The notes: generated from the letters alone by a model not told the origin. 33,175 bases of DNA from Rhizobium sp. RU36D (GCF_900176345.1 NZ_FWXU01000037.1:1-33175), one strand, 5' to 3'; numbered from the stretch's first letter, positions 1 to 7,693 are shown. A program made the numbers and translations.

Positions 1-124
1 TCCCCTTTCGTGTCCGAGATCGTCGCCAAACGCTCGAACACAAGTAGAATCAACACCGTGCGCCATGTCCACCAAATTTAAACCGGACAGCAGTGGGCTT
101 GACCCGACCATCCATAACTCTTTG

Positions 125-157
125 AAAAAAAAGGATCCTCGGCTCAAGGCCGAGGAT
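125..157 (-). terminator. Intrinsic terminator downstream of gcrA
   Basis: A perfect 9-bp stem (135-143 with 149-157, 5-base loop) is followed on the minus strand by eight U residues, seen as the A-run 125-132 on the plus strand. This is the classic rho-independent form. It lies about 90 bases beyond the gcrA stop codon and would end that transcript. Confidence 0.8.
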
Positions 158-192
158 GACCCGAGGAGCGTATACGCCTTGTCATCACGCAG

Positions 193-215
193 ACAGCCCG
201 GTCATCCCGGGCTGT
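193..215 (-). other. Second hairpin 3' of gcrA
   Basis: A perfect 9-bp inverted repeat (193-201 with 207-215, 5-base loop) sits between the gcrA stop codon and the U-tract terminator. It has no U-run of its own. It may stabilise the 3' end of the gcrA mRNA or work in tandem with the terminator. Confidence 0.5.
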
Positions 216-247
216 TGTCGTAAGTCGCGATGTCTGATGCGAAGTGA

Positions 248-802
248 TCAGCCCTGGCGGGCGGCCGCGCGGCGGCGCTCCGTGACAGGCTGGTAAGCCA
301 GCTTGGCATGATAGGCGCAATAGGGCGACGTATCGGCGGATTCGCAGCCGCAGAAGTGGAAGTCGTCGGCCATCGGGTCGCCGATCGGCCACTTGCAGGT
401 CCGCTCTGTGAGTTCCGTCAGAAGCAGCTTTCGCGAGATCGGAACAACGACATTGCTGCGCGATACCGGCACCAGCTCGACAGACTGCATCTCATCGTGA
501 TCGATCTCTTCCTTCAGCGCAGCAGCGCCATTGGCGCGCGCTGCCGGGCGTGTCGCCGTGGTCGCAACGCGGGACGTAAAGGTGTTTGCGGGACGCTGCG
601 GCGTTGCTGCCGGACGCTTCGGTGTGCGCGCCGGCGCCGTGCTGCCACCGGCCTTGGCGCGGCCAGGAAGGTTCAGCCGGTGAACCTTGCCGATCACGGC
701 GTTTCGGCTGACGCCGCCCAGTTGTGCTGCGATCTGGCTCGCGCTCAATCCTTCAGACCAAAGCCTTTTGAGTTTTTCGACTCGCTCATCAGTCCAGTTC
801 AT
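248..802 (-). CDS. gcrA: GcrA cell cycle regulator
   Basis: 184 aa. The N-terminus starts MNWTDERVEKLKRLW and continues with a helix-turn-helix segment (SASQIAAQLG, then SRNAVIGKVHRL), which is the GcrA signature. A low-complexity Ala/Pro/Arg/Thr linker follows, then a C-terminal region with paired cysteines (CKWPIG, FCGCES, YCAYH) typical of the family. GcrA is an alphaproteobacterial cofactor that binds sigma70-RNA polymerase and activates promoters carrying GANTC sites methylated by CcrM. The frame stays open to 850, but the ATG at 802 gives the conserved N-terminus and has a GGAG about 8 bases upstream. It is monocistronic and divergent from argD. Six GANTC sites lie in its upstream region. 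Confidence 0.95.
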   Translation of the reverse strand: MNWTDERVEKLKRLWSEGLSASQIAAQLGGVSRNAVIGKVHRLNLPGRAKAGGSTAPARTPKRPAATPQRPANTFTSRVATTATRPAARANGAAALKEEIDHDEMQSVELVPVSRSNVVVPISRKLLLTELTERTCKWPIGDPMADDFHFCGCESADTSPYCAYHAKLAYQPVTERRRAAARQG

Positions 803-1088
803 GCCATCATCTCCGCCGCTCGCATCTGTGATGGCCGAATCCATCACCATTGTTTCGGAGCGATCCGAAACAAAACCCGCCTCGATATTTCAGGTGACTA
901 GTTCCGCCGCATGCAGTCTAGTAATCGGATATTAACCTAGTGTGAGGCTGACTCCCTGACAAGAGTCGCCGGAATCATCGGGAATCGATTTCCGGGTTTT
1001 CCCCAACTTGCTGCTTTTCGAATCGGGCATTTTGGGCCATCAAAATCTGCTCAAAGCCATGAAAAACAACAGATCGAGCGCTGTTTTG

Positions 1089-1117
1089 TTGACAGCCCGC
1101 CGCGAAATGGGAATAGT
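1089..1117 (+). promoter_or_regulatory. Candidate sigma70 promoter upstream of argD
   Basis: A perfect -35 TTGACA (1089-1094), a 17-base spacer and a -10-like AATAGT (1112-1117, four of six consensus positions) are visible. The predicted start near 1124 would place the hairpin at 1123-1141 at the very 5' end of the argD leader. Confidence 0.45.
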
Positions 1118-1122
1118 GCATC

Positions 1123-1145
1123 AGCCGCCGCAAGGGCGGCTTTTT
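1123..1145 (+). terminator. Terminator-like hairpin in front of argD
   Basis: A 7-bp G+C stem (1123-1129 with 1135-1141, 5-base loop) runs directly into a five-T tract and then a further T-rich stretch to about 1152. It lies 61 bases upstream of the argD start codon on the argD strand. It could end a short upstream RNA, act as an attenuator, or be a 5' stabilising hairpin of the argD mRNA. Confidence 0.6.
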
Positions 1146-1206
1146 GATTTTTCCGGCCGGCTTGTCCGGTTCAACCTGTGATGATTGCCCAAGGAGTGAT
1201 GTCGCC

Positions 1207-2403
1207 ATGGCAGAGGCTGCGCTTTTCGACACGTTTTCCCGGGCCCCGCTGCGCTTTGTTCGCGGCGAGGGCGTCTGGCTCGTGACGGAAAGCGGCGAGC
1301 GATATCTCGACTTCGGCGCTGGCGTTGCCGTCACATCCTGCGGCCATGCAAATCCCCATCTGGTCGAGGCGTTGAAGTCCCAGGCCGAGAAGGTCTGGCA
1401 CCTGTCGAACCTCTATGAAATTCCCGAGCAGGAGCGCCTGGCCCGCCGGCTGGTCGATGCTACCTTCGCCGACAAGGTGTTCTTTACCAATTCCGGCGCT
1501 GAGGCGCTGGAATGTGCCATCAAGACGGCGCGCCGCTACCATTTCTCCAAGGGCCATCCAGAGAAATTCCATATCATCACTTTCGAAGGCGCCTTTCACG
1601 GCCGCACCATCGCCACCATCGCGGCAGGCGGCCAGGAAAAGTATATGGAAGGCTTTGGGCCCAAGGCGCAGGGCTTTGACCAGGTGCCTTTCGGCGATCT
1701 CGCTGCGCTGAATGCGGCGATCAACGAAAACACCGGGGCCCTGCTGATCGAGCCGATCCAGGGCGAGGGCGGCATCCGCACCGTGCCCAACGAATTCCTG
1801 CGTGAACTGCGCCGCATCTGCGACGAAAAGGGCCTGTTGCTGATCCTTGACGAAGTGCAGTCCGGCGTCGGACGCACCGGCAAGTTCTTCGCCCATGAAT
1901 GGACCGGCATCACGCCTGATATCATGGCGGTCGCCAAGGGTATCGGCGGGGGCTTCCCCTTCGGCGCGTGCCTCGCCACGGCAGAGGCAGCGTCCGGCAT
2001 GAAGCCCGGCATCCACGGCACGACCTATGGCGGCAACCCGCTGGCCATGGCATGCGGCAATGCCGTGCTGGATGTCGTGCTGGCGGATGGTTTCCTGCAG
2101 AATGTCAGCGACGTGTCGCTCGTCTTCCGCCAGGGCCTAGCAGCCCTCCAGGATCGCTATCCCGAAGTCATCGAGGAAATCCGTGGCGAAGGCCTGATGC
2201 TGGGCATCAAGGCCAAGGTGCCGGCGGGAGATCTCGTCGTTGCCATGCGCGATGAACACATCCTCGGCGTGCCCGCGGGCGACAACGTCGTGCGCCTGCT
2301 GCCCCCGTTGACGGTGACGGCCGAAGAAGCGCGCGAGGGCCTGCGACGTATCGAGAATGCTGCCGCCAAGCTCAAGGGCGCGGAGCTGAAGAAGTCGGCC
2401 TGA
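1207..2403 (+). CDS. argD: Acetylornithine aminotransferase
   Basis: 398 aa class III PLP-dependent aminotransferase that converts N-acetylglutamate semialdehyde to N-acetylornithine with glutamate as donor in arginine biosynthesis. It may also serve as succinyldiaminopimelate aminotransferase in lysine synthesis, as ArgD does in some bacteria. Visible motifs are FTNSGAEALECAIK (about 93-106), AFHGRT (129-134), the PLP-contacting Asp of LLILDEVQSG (D215) and the Schiff-base lysine in AVAKGIGGGFPFG (K244). The ATG at 1207 is chosen because AGGAG lies 10 bases upstream and the family N-terminus begins there; the open frame extends to 1144. argF follows 51 bases later on the same strand, so an argD-argF operon is expected. 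Confidence 0.95.
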   Translation: MAEAALFDTFSRAPLRFVRGEGVWLVTESGERYLDFGAGVAVTSCGHANPHLVEALKSQAEKVWHLSNLYEIPEQERLARRLVDATFADKVFFTNSGAEALECAIKTARRYHFSKGHPEKFHIITFEGAFHGRTIATIAAGGQEKYMEGFGPKAQGFDQVPFGDLAALNAAINENTGALLIEPIQGEGGIRTVPNEFLRELRRICDEKGLLLILDEVQSGVGRTGKFFAHEWTGITPDIMAVAKGIGGGFPFGACLATAEAASGMKPGIHGTTYGGNPLAMACGNAVLDVVLADGFLQNVSDVSLVFRQGLAALQDRYPEVIEEIRGEGLMLGIKAKVPAGDLVVAMRDEHILGVPAGDNVVRLLPPLTVTAEEAREGLRRIENAAAKLKGAELKKSA

Positions 2404-2454
2404 GGGCCAGTTTGCAATTGAGGCGACCGCTCGGCGCCTTCGATGGATAGAACC

Positions 2455-3372
2455 ATGGCATCCCCCAAGCACTTCCTTGATCTCTCGGCCATGTCAGCGC
2501 CGGACCTTCGCAGGATTCTCGACGATGCGCTCACGCGCAAGACGGCCACCAAAGCCGGCACGGCCGACAAGCCGCTGGCCGGCAAGATGCTGGCGATGAT
2601 CTTCGAAAAGCCTTCCACCCGCACCCGCGTGTCCTTCGATGTCGGCATGCGCCAGCTGGGCGGCGAAACCCTGTTCCTGTCGGGCACCGAAATGCAGCTC
2701 GGCCGGGCTGAGACCATTGGCGACACCGCCAAGGTCCTGTCGCGCTATGTCGATGCCATCATGATCCGCACGACGGACCACACACGCCTCCTGGAGATGG
2801 CGGAGCATGCGACAGTGCCGGTCATCAACGCACTGACGGATTCCACCCATCCCTGCCAGATCATGGCCGATATCATGACCTTCGAGGAGCATCGCGGACC
2901 GATCAAAGGCAAGACGATTGCCTGGACGGGTGACGGAAACAATGTGCTGCACTCGCTGGTCGAGGGTGCGGCTCGCTTCGGCTATCGCATGAACATGGCC
3001 GTGCCGCTGGGCTCGGAGCCGGATGACAAGTATCTGAACTGGGCGCGTAACAACGGCGGCGAGATCATGCTCTGCCATGATGCGGAACGCGCGGTTGCCG
3101 GCGCTGATGCCGTGGTCACCGATACCTGGATCTCGATGAACCAGGAGCACAAGGCGCGCGGCCACAATGTCTTCCAGCCCTTCCAGGTCAATGCGCAGCT
3201 GATGGCCAAGGCCAAGAACGACGCGCTTTTCCTGCATTGCCTGCCGGCCCATCGCGGGGAAGAGGTTACCGACGAGGTGATCGACGGCCCGCAATCCGTG
3301 GTGTTTGACGAGGCGGAAAACCGGCTGCATGCGCAGAAGTCGATCCTCGCCTGGTGCCTCGGCGCGGTGTGA
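2455..3372 (+). CDS. argF: Ornithine carbamoyltransferase
   Basis: 305 aa cytosolic enzyme that makes citrulline from ornithine and carbamoyl phosphate. Carbamoyl-phosphate motif STRTR (54-58), HPCQ (132-135) and the catalytic FLHCLPAHRGEE (259-270) are all present. The ornithine loop reads SMN (227-229) rather than the common SMG; from memory this is shared by rhizobial homologues and is not a sign of decay. An in-frame ATG at 2443 would add four residues. The downstream ATG (MASPKHFLDLS) matches the usual N-terminus, and neither start has a strong Shine-Dalgarno. It lies in the same operon as argD. Confidence 0.94.
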   Translation: MASPKHFLDLSAMSAPDLRRILDDALTRKTATKAGTADKPLAGKMLAMIFEKPSTRTRVSFDVGMRQLGGETLFLSGTEMQLGRAETIGDTAKVLSRYVDAIMIRTTDHTRLLEMAEHATVPVINALTDSTHPCQIMADIMTFEEHRGPIKGKTIAWTGDGNNVLHSLVEGAARFGYRMNMAVPLGSEPDDKYLNWARNNGGEIMLCHDAERAVAGADAVVTDTWISMNQEHKARGHNVFQPFQVNAQLMAKAKNDALFLHCLPAHRGEEVTDEVIDGPQSVVFDEAENRLHAQKSILAWCLGAV

Positions 3373-3491
3373 CAGCCCGCTGCAGGGTGCCCTGACAGCT
3401 TGACCTTTTCGCCAAGTCTCACCATTTGTGGGAGCAACAGGGGTGCCAGCCCCAAAAAGATCGAGCGCTCTGAGCGCCAGGAGTAATCACA

Positions 3492-4481
3492 ATGGCAGAC
3501 AAGGCCCCGGGGCTTGGCGAATTCGACTTCGCCGGAGACGACAAGGTTGTACCCTTTCAGGTGGAAGGCATGGATGTGCGCGGTCGCGCGGTCCAGCTCG
3601 GCCCCCTGGTCAACACGATATTGGCCCGACATGATTATCCCGCGCCCGTCGCCCGGCTTCTGGCCGAGGCGATCGCGCTGACGGTCCTGATCGGCACTTC
3701 TCTGAAATTCGAAGGCAAGTTCGTCCTGCAGACCAAGAGCGACGGTCCCGTCGATCTCCTGGTGGTGGATTTTGCCACACCGGAAAACGTGCGGGCCTAT
3801 GCACGCTTCAATGAGGAGGCGCTGGCCGCAGCCGTTGCCGAAGGGCATATCAGCCCCGAGCAGTTGCTGGGCACGGGCATCCTTGCCTTCACCATCGACC
3901 AGGGCAATTTCATGCAGCCCTATCAGGGCATCGTCCCGCTCGACGGCACGTCGCTGGAGGATATCGCCGGCGTCTATTTCCGCCAGTCGGAGCAGATTCC
4001 GACGCGTGTGCGCCTGGGTGCGGCCGAGCTTTACGATCGCGATGAAGACGGCAAGCCGCGTCATTCCTGGCGTGCCGGTGGCCTGATCGCCCAGTTCCTG
4101 CCGGAGGCGCCGGAGCGCATGCGCCAGCAGGACCTGCATGGCGGCGATGGCGATACGGGCGAGGCGACCCATAGCGAGGATGACGCCTGGACCGAAGCCC
4201 GGATGCTGGTGGACACGATCGACGCGGACGAACTGACCGATCCGGCCATTGGCACGGAACGGCTGCTGTTTCGGCTGTTCCACGAGCGCGGCGTCCGGGT
4301 CTATCCGCCCCAGGCGGTCTTTGACCGCTGCAGCTGCTCGCGCGACAAGATCAAGGGCGTGCTGCAGGGCTTTTCGAAAGACGAGATCGAGGCGAGCGAG
4401 GAAGACGATGCGATTTCCGTCACCTGCGAGTTCTGCTCGACCACCTACAAATATCAGGCCGAGGAAATTCTCGCGGCCTGA
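3492..4481 (+). CDS. hslO: Redox-regulated chaperone Hsp33
   Basis: 329 aa. Hsp33 is a cytosolic holdase switched on by oxidative stress: zinc-bound cysteines oxidise to disulfides, the C-terminal part unfolds, and the chaperone binds unfolding proteins. The C-terminal redox switch is intact: CSC near residue 282, a 29-residue spacer, then CEFC. The N-terminal substrate-binding domain covers about 20-250. A short acidic insert (GGDGDTGEATHSEDDAWTE) sits between the core and the linker. The start has AGGAG 8 bases upstream. The gene is 119 bases downstream of argF and converges on apaG with only 13 bases between stop codons. Confidence 0.95.
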   Translation: MADKAPGLGEFDFAGDDKVVPFQVEGMDVRGRAVQLGPLVNTILARHDYPAPVARLLAEAIALTVLIGTSLKFEGKFVLQTKSDGPVDLLVVDFATPENVRAYARFNEEALAAAVAEGHISPEQLLGTGILAFTIDQGNFMQPYQGIVPLDGTSLEDIAGVYFRQSEQIPTRVRLGAAELYDRDEDGKPRHSWRAGGLIAQFLPEAPERMRQQDLHGGDGDTGEATHSEDDAWTEARMLVDTIDADELTDPAIGTERLLFRLFHERGVRVYPPQAVFDRCSCSRDKIKGVLQGFSKDEIEASEEDDAISVTCEFCSTTYKYQAEEILAA

Positions 4482-4494
4482 TCGGTTCCGAGTA

Positions 4495-4887
4495 TCAGTT
4501 CAGGATACGGGCGAGGCCGGGTGAATCCAGCGAGAAGGCGGGGATGGCGACGTTGAACACGTGGCCATCGTCGGTCTCCATCTGGTAATGGCCGAACATC
4601 ATGCCGGATGGCGTGTCTAGCGGGCAGCCGGAAGAATATTCATAGCTGTCGCCGGGCTTCAGGCGGGGTTGCTCCCCGACCACGCCCGGCCCGCTGACCT
4701 CGTCCACCTGACCATTCTGGTCCGTGATGTGCCAATAGCGCTGCGTCAGCCGCACCGCGACTTTCGAATGGTTGGCGATGACGATTTTGTAGCCCCAGAC
4801 ATAGCGTCCGTCCTCCGGATCGGATTGCTCCTCCAGATAAAAGGGCTCGACGATGACCTCTATGTCTCGGGTCAATGCGCGATACAT
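4495..4887 (-). CDS. apaG: ApaG (Co2+/Mg2+ efflux-associated) protein
   Basis: 130 aa single-domain ApaG (fibronectin-III-like beta sandwich, DUF525). Typical blocks are YVWGYKIVIANHS, RYWHITDQNG, VSGPGVVGEQP and SGCPLDTPSGMMFGHYQ. Biochemical function is unsettled; the name comes from association with apaH and cobalt-resistance phenotypes in enterobacteria. Full length for the family. The start is supported by AGAAGG about 9 bases upstream. It is probably transcribed alone, since metZ upstream on the same strand is separated by about 250 bases containing two hairpins. Confidence 0.93.
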   Translation of the reverse strand: MYRALTRDIEVIVEPFYLEEQSDPEDGRYVWGYKIVIANHSKVAVRLTQRYWHITDQNGQVDEVSGPGVVGEQPRLKPGDSYEYSSGCPLDTPSGMMFGHYQMETDDGHVFNVAIPAFSLDSPGLARILN

Positions 4888-5035
4888 GAATCAAGCCTTC
4901 TCAACAAACGCCTAAGGCGCGCCATCCCTGTCGGCACCCGCCAATCGCGCATTAGGTCTTTGTTTTATCGCACGCCTTCGTCAAGAAATTCTGTCGTTTC
5001 TCAAAGGCGCCGACGCTTCATATTGTATAGGAAAG

Positions 5036-5054
5036 GCTTTTCGTCAAGAAAAGC
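5036..5054 (-). other. Hairpin in the metZ-apaG gap
   Basis: A perfect 7-bp inverted repeat (5036-5042 with 5048-5054, 5-base loop). On the metZ strand it lies just beyond the larger hairpin at 5066-5100 and may be part of a two-hairpin 3' end. Confidence 0.4.
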
Positions 5055-5065
5055 GGCAGGAATAG

Positions 5066-5100
5066 GGGAGCCGCCGACGATTTTGCCGTCGGCGGTTCCT
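5066..5100 (-). terminator. Hairpin terminator candidate after metZ
   Basis: A long stem (5066-5079 with 5087-5100, 14 bp with one or two G-U pairs, 7-base loop) lies 36 bases downstream of the metZ stop codon. No uninterrupted U-tract follows on the minus strand, so it may be a weak or Rho-assisted terminator or an mRNA-stabilising 3' stem-loop. Confidence 0.5.
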
Positions 5101-5135
5101 GAAGTCATGACGTGCCGCGAAGCCTCAGCCCTCAC

Positions 5136-6320
5136 TCAGGCCTGGATCGCCTCAAGCGCCCGATCCAGATCCTCGATCAGGTCATCGGTATCCTCGATGC
5201 CGCAGGACAGGCGCAGCGTACCACCGGACATGCCCAGTTCCGCACGAGCTTCGTCCGTCAGGTTCTTGTGGGTGGTCGTGGCCGGGTGCGTGATCAGGCT
5301 CTTGGCATCGCCCAGATTGTTGGAGATCTTCACCACATCGAGGGCGTTCTGGAAAGCGAATGCAGCCTCCTTGCCGCCCTTCAGCTCAAAGGCGACAAGC
5401 GTCGATCCGCCCTTCATCTGGCGGGCCACGATATCGGCCTGCGGGTGGTCGGCACGGCCGGGATAAATCACCTTGGCCACCTTGCCGCTATCGGCCAGGA
5501 AGTCGGCGACGCGGGCGGCACTTTTGGTCTGCTGGGCCACCCGCAACGGCAGGGTTTCGATGCCCTTCAGCAGCGTCCAGGCATTGAACGGCGACATGGC
5601 CGGGCCGGTATGACGGAAGTAGTCATGCAGGTTTTCGTCGATCCACGCCTTGTCAGACAGAACCACGCCGCCGAGGCAGCGGCCCTGGCCGTCGATGTGC
5701 TTGGTCGCGGAATAGACGACGATATGAGCACCCAGTTCCAGCGGCTTCTGGAAGAGCGGCGTGGCGAATACGTTGTCGACCACGACCTTGCCGCCGATCT
5801 GGTTGGCAAGCTTGGCGACACCGGCGATATCGACCACCTCGAGCGTCGGATTGGTCGGGCTTTCCAAGAAGAAAACCTTGGTGTTCGGGCGGATCGCCTT
5901 TTCCCAGTTCTCCAGATAGCGGCCGTCGACCAGCGTGCATTCGATGCCGTATTTCGGTGCCAGCGTCTCCACTACCCAGCGGCAGGAGCCAAACAGCGCG
6001 CGCGCGGCGACGATATGGTCGCCGGCCTTCAACTGGCAGAGAATGGCAGCGGAGACGGCAGCCATGCCCGACGCGGTCGCGCGCGCATCTTCCGCGCCTT
6101 CCAGCATGCACATGCGCTTTTCGAACATGTCATTGGTGGGGCTGCCGTAGCGGGCGTAAATGAAGCCGTCGGTCTCGCCCTTGAAGCGCGCTTCAGCGGC
6201 TTCCGAATTCTCGTAGACGAAGCCCTGTGTCAGATAGATCGCTTCGGAAGTTTCGCCGTATTGCGAGCGAAGGGTGCCACCATGGACCAATTGGGTTGCC
6301 GGGCGCCAGTTCTTGCTCAT
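5136..6320 (-). CDS. metZ: O-succinylhomoserine sulfhydrylase
   Basis: 394 aa cystathionine-gamma-synthase-family PLP enzyme that joins sulfide to O-succinylhomoserine to give homocysteine (direct sulfhydrylation route of methionine synthesis). PLP lysine is in SATKHIDGQGR (K207). Other family blocks are YARYGSPTNDMFE (55-67), ATASGMAA (81-88) and FLESPTNPTLE (151-161). Assignment to MetZ rather than MetB or MetY rests on overall similarity to rhizobial MetZ and on the SAM-II leader typical of this gene; substrate preference cannot be proven from sequence. Transcription is expected to stop in the leader when SAM is abundant. Confidence 0.93.
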   Translation of the reverse strand: MSKNWRPATQLVHGGTLRSQYGETSEAIYLTQGFVYENSEAAEARFKGETDGFIYARYGSPTNDMFEKRMCMLEGAEDARATASGMAAVSAAILCQLKAGDHIVAARALFGSCRWVVETLAPKYGIECTLVDGRYLENWEKAIRPNTKVFFLESPTNPTLEVVDIAGVAKLANQIGGKVVVDNVFATPLFQKPLELGAHIVVYSATKHIDGQGRCLGGVVLSDKAWIDENLHDYFRHTGPAMSPFNAWTLLKGIETLPLRVAQQTKSAARVADFLADSGKVAKVIYPGRADHPQADIVARQMKGGSTLVAFELKGGKEAAFAFQNALDVVKISNNLGDAKSLITHPATTTHKNLTDEARAELGMSGGTLRLSCGIEDTDDLIEDLDRALEAIQA

Positions 6321-6341
6321 GCCATCTTGCCTTTCGCAAAC

Positions 6342-6371
6342 AAAAAACCGGTCGCAAAAGCAGACCGGTTT
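6342..6371 (-). terminator. Riboswitch-controlled terminator of metZ leader
   Basis: A 9-bp stem (6363-6371 with 6345-6353) is followed on the minus strand by a U-run (A-run 6342-6347 on plus). Part of its 5' arm (6362-6368) can instead pair with 6381-6387 just after the aptamer, giving a mutually exclusive antiterminator. This is a textbook transcriptional expression platform, 22 bases upstream of the metZ start codon. Confidence 0.85.
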
Positions 6372-6386
6372 GACAGCAACCCGGTC

Positions 6387-6440
6387 TTTTTAGCCATTTG
6401 TTTAACGTGGCTGCAAGCCGACCGGCCAAATCACCACGGG
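6387..6440 (-). ncRNA. SAM-II riboswitch (metA-type motif)
   Basis: Read on the minus strand, the leader contains CGTGGTGATTTGGCCGG, then GCTTGCAGCCACG, TTAAACAAATGGCTAAA. This is the conserved SAM-II core: the CGTGG/CCACG stem P1, the GATTT and GCTTGC segments, and the pseudoknot-forming AAAC...GCTAAA tail. SAM-II binds S-adenosylmethionine as a compact H-type pseudoknot and in rhizobia usually controls metA or metZ. It starts only a few bases after the predicted transcription start and is followed by an intrinsic terminator. Confidence 0.95.
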
Positions 6441-6448
6441 ATAATGCT

Positions 6449-6477
6449 CCATTACGCTTGTCGCGGCCTTGCGTCAA
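6449..6477 (-). promoter_or_regulatory. Candidate metZ promoter
   Basis: On the minus strand TTGACG (6472-6477) is separated by 17 bases from a poor -10 match TAATGG (6449-6454). The implied start near 6442 coincides with the 5' edge of the SAM-II aptamer, which is the main support. It overlaps the 5' leader of the divergent dcd gene. Confidence 0.45.
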
Positions 6478-6519
6478 TTCCCGCCATTTGATTTTGTCGG
6501 GCCAAACAGGATGGGCGAG

Positions 6520-7617
6520 ATGAGCAGTAAATCGGGCATTTTGGCGGACCGCGCCATCGGAGCGTTGTTCGGTTCGGGACGGCTTTTCAGTCAGGCCATG
6601 CTCGATGCGGACCAGATCCAGCCGGCAAGCCTCGACCTCAGGCTCGGCGCCAAAGCCATCCGTGTACGCGCCAGCTTCATGCCGGGCCGCGCCCATACTG
6701 TGGCTGAAAAGCTGTCGCGGCTCACGCTGCATGAGATCGATCTGACCCAAGGTGCCGTGCTGGAGACGGGCTGCGTCTACATCGTGCCGCTGATGGAAAG
6801 CCTGGATCTGCCGGCCGACATCTCCGCCTCCGCCAATCCGAAGAGCTCGACCGGCCGGCTGGATATCTTCACCCGGGTGATGGTCGATTACGCCCAGGAA
6901 TTCGACAAGGTTCCGGCGGGCTATCGCGGGCCGCTCTACCTGGAAATCTCGCCCCGCACATTTCCGATCATCGTGCGCCGCGGGTCTCGCCTGTCGCAGA
7001 TCCGCTTCCGCACCGGCCATGCGGTTCTCGCCGAGGCCGAACTGATGGATCTTCACAAGGCCGAGACGCTGGTGGCGAGTGAAATGCCGAATGTCTCGGG
7101 CGGCGGCATTGCGCTGTCGATCGACCTGAAAGGGTCTGGCAGCGATGGGCTGATCGGTTATCGCGGCAAGCACCACACCTCGGTGATCGATGTCGACCGC
7201 AAGGCGGCCCATGACGTCCTCGACTTCTGGGAACCGCTCTACAGTCGCGGTCGCGACGAACTGATCCTTGATCCCGACGAGTTCTACATCCTCGTGTCAA
7301 ACGAGGCCGTGCATGTTCCGCCGCTCTATGCTGCGGAAATGACGCCCTATGATCCGTTGGTAGGTGAGTTCCGCGTGCACTACGCTGGCTTCTTCGATCC
7401 CGGTTTCGGCCATGTCGAGGCAGGCGGGGCCGGTAGCAAGGCCGTTCTCGAAGTCCGCAGCCACGAAGTGCCGTTCATCCTGGAGCACGGCCAGGTGATC
7501 GGCCGCCTCGTCTACGAGCACATGCAGGAGCGCCCGGAAGGCCTCTACGGCAGTGGCCTTGGCTCCAACTACCAGGCCCAGGGCCTGAAACTCTCAAAGC
7601 ATTTCCGCCCAGCCTGA
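6520..7617 (+). CDS. dcd: dCTP deaminase, long two-domain form
   Basis: 365 aa, annotated in rhizobia as 2'-deoxycytidine 5'-triphosphate deaminase. It deaminates dCTP to dUTP for thymidylate synthesis. The family's conserved SSTGRLD motif is at 109-115 and RRGSRLSQIRFR at 153-164. The protein is about twice the length of E. coli Dcd (193 aa) and appears to be a duplication of the dUTPase-like fold: a second beta-rich half (about 185-360) carries GFFDPGFG and HEVPFILEHGQVIGRLVYE. Frame is open from 6469 with ATGs at 6511 and 6520. The latter is preferred because AGGA sits 9 bases upstream. It is divergent from metZ. Confidence 0.9.
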   Translation: MSSKSGILADRAIGALFGSGRLFSQAMLDADQIQPASLDLRLGAKAIRVRASFMPGRAHTVAEKLSRLTLHEIDLTQGAVLETGCVYIVPLMESLDLPADISASANPKSSTGRLDIFTRVMVDYAQEFDKVPAGYRGPLYLEISPRTFPIIVRRGSRLSQIRFRTGHAVLAEAELMDLHKAETLVASEMPNVSGGGIALSIDLKGSGSDGLIGYRGKHHTSVIDVDRKAAHDVLDFWEPLYSRGRDELILDPDEFYILVSNEAVHVPPLYAAEMTPYDPLVGEFRVHYAGFFDPGFGHVEAGGAGSKAVLEVRSHEVPFILEHGQVIGRLVYEHMQERPEGLYGSGLGSNYQAQGLKLSKHFRPA

Positions 7618-7653
7618 TCGCAGCGACGTGACCTCAGCGCCATTCTTTGACGC

Positions 7654-7683
7654 TTGACACACGCCGCGTTCTGTCCGATGCAT
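7654..7683 (+). promoter_or_regulatory. Candidate tRNA-Gly promoter
   Basis: A perfect TTGACA (7654-7659) is followed after 18 bases by ATGCAT (7678-7683), a weak -10. The spacing to the tRNA 5' end (7694) fits a short-leader stable RNA promoter. Confidence 0.4.
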
Positions 7684-7693
7684 GCCGTCGCGC

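Larger units (their letters stand above)
803..1206. promoter_or_regulatory. gcrA/argD divergent intergenic region with GANTC cluster
   Basis: This 404-base region contains no convincing gene. It holds six GANTC motifs (837-841, 950-954, 963-967, 972-976, 982-986, 1020-1024), four of them within 37 bases. It also holds a TTGACA/AATAGT promoter-like pair and a terminator-like hairpin just before argD (separate entries). GANTC is the CcrM methylation site in alphaproteobacteria, and GcrA acts at methylated GANTC promoters, so autoregulation of gcrA or methylation timing of a promoter here is plausible. That step is inference. Confidence 0.6.

Noticed and set aside
1..81. Open frame at the left edge on plus (26 codons ending TAA at 79-81) and an alternative open frame on minus from an ATG at 65
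   Set aside because: Both are too short to tell apart, and neither peptide is recognisable. Either could be the end or beginning of a gene cut by the window, but no call is justified.
932..937. TTAACC resembling a CtrA half-site upstream of gcrA
   Set aside because: The second half-site (TTAA after 7 bases) is absent, so a CtrA box is not supported.
2982..4283. Long minus-strand open frame (433 codons) over argF and hslO
   Set aside because: It lies antisense to two well-identified genes and is an effect of high G+C. The peptide has no family features.
5112..6491. Long plus-strand open frame antisense to metZ
   Set aside because: It is a shadow of metZ and the SAM-II leader and has no recognisable protein features.
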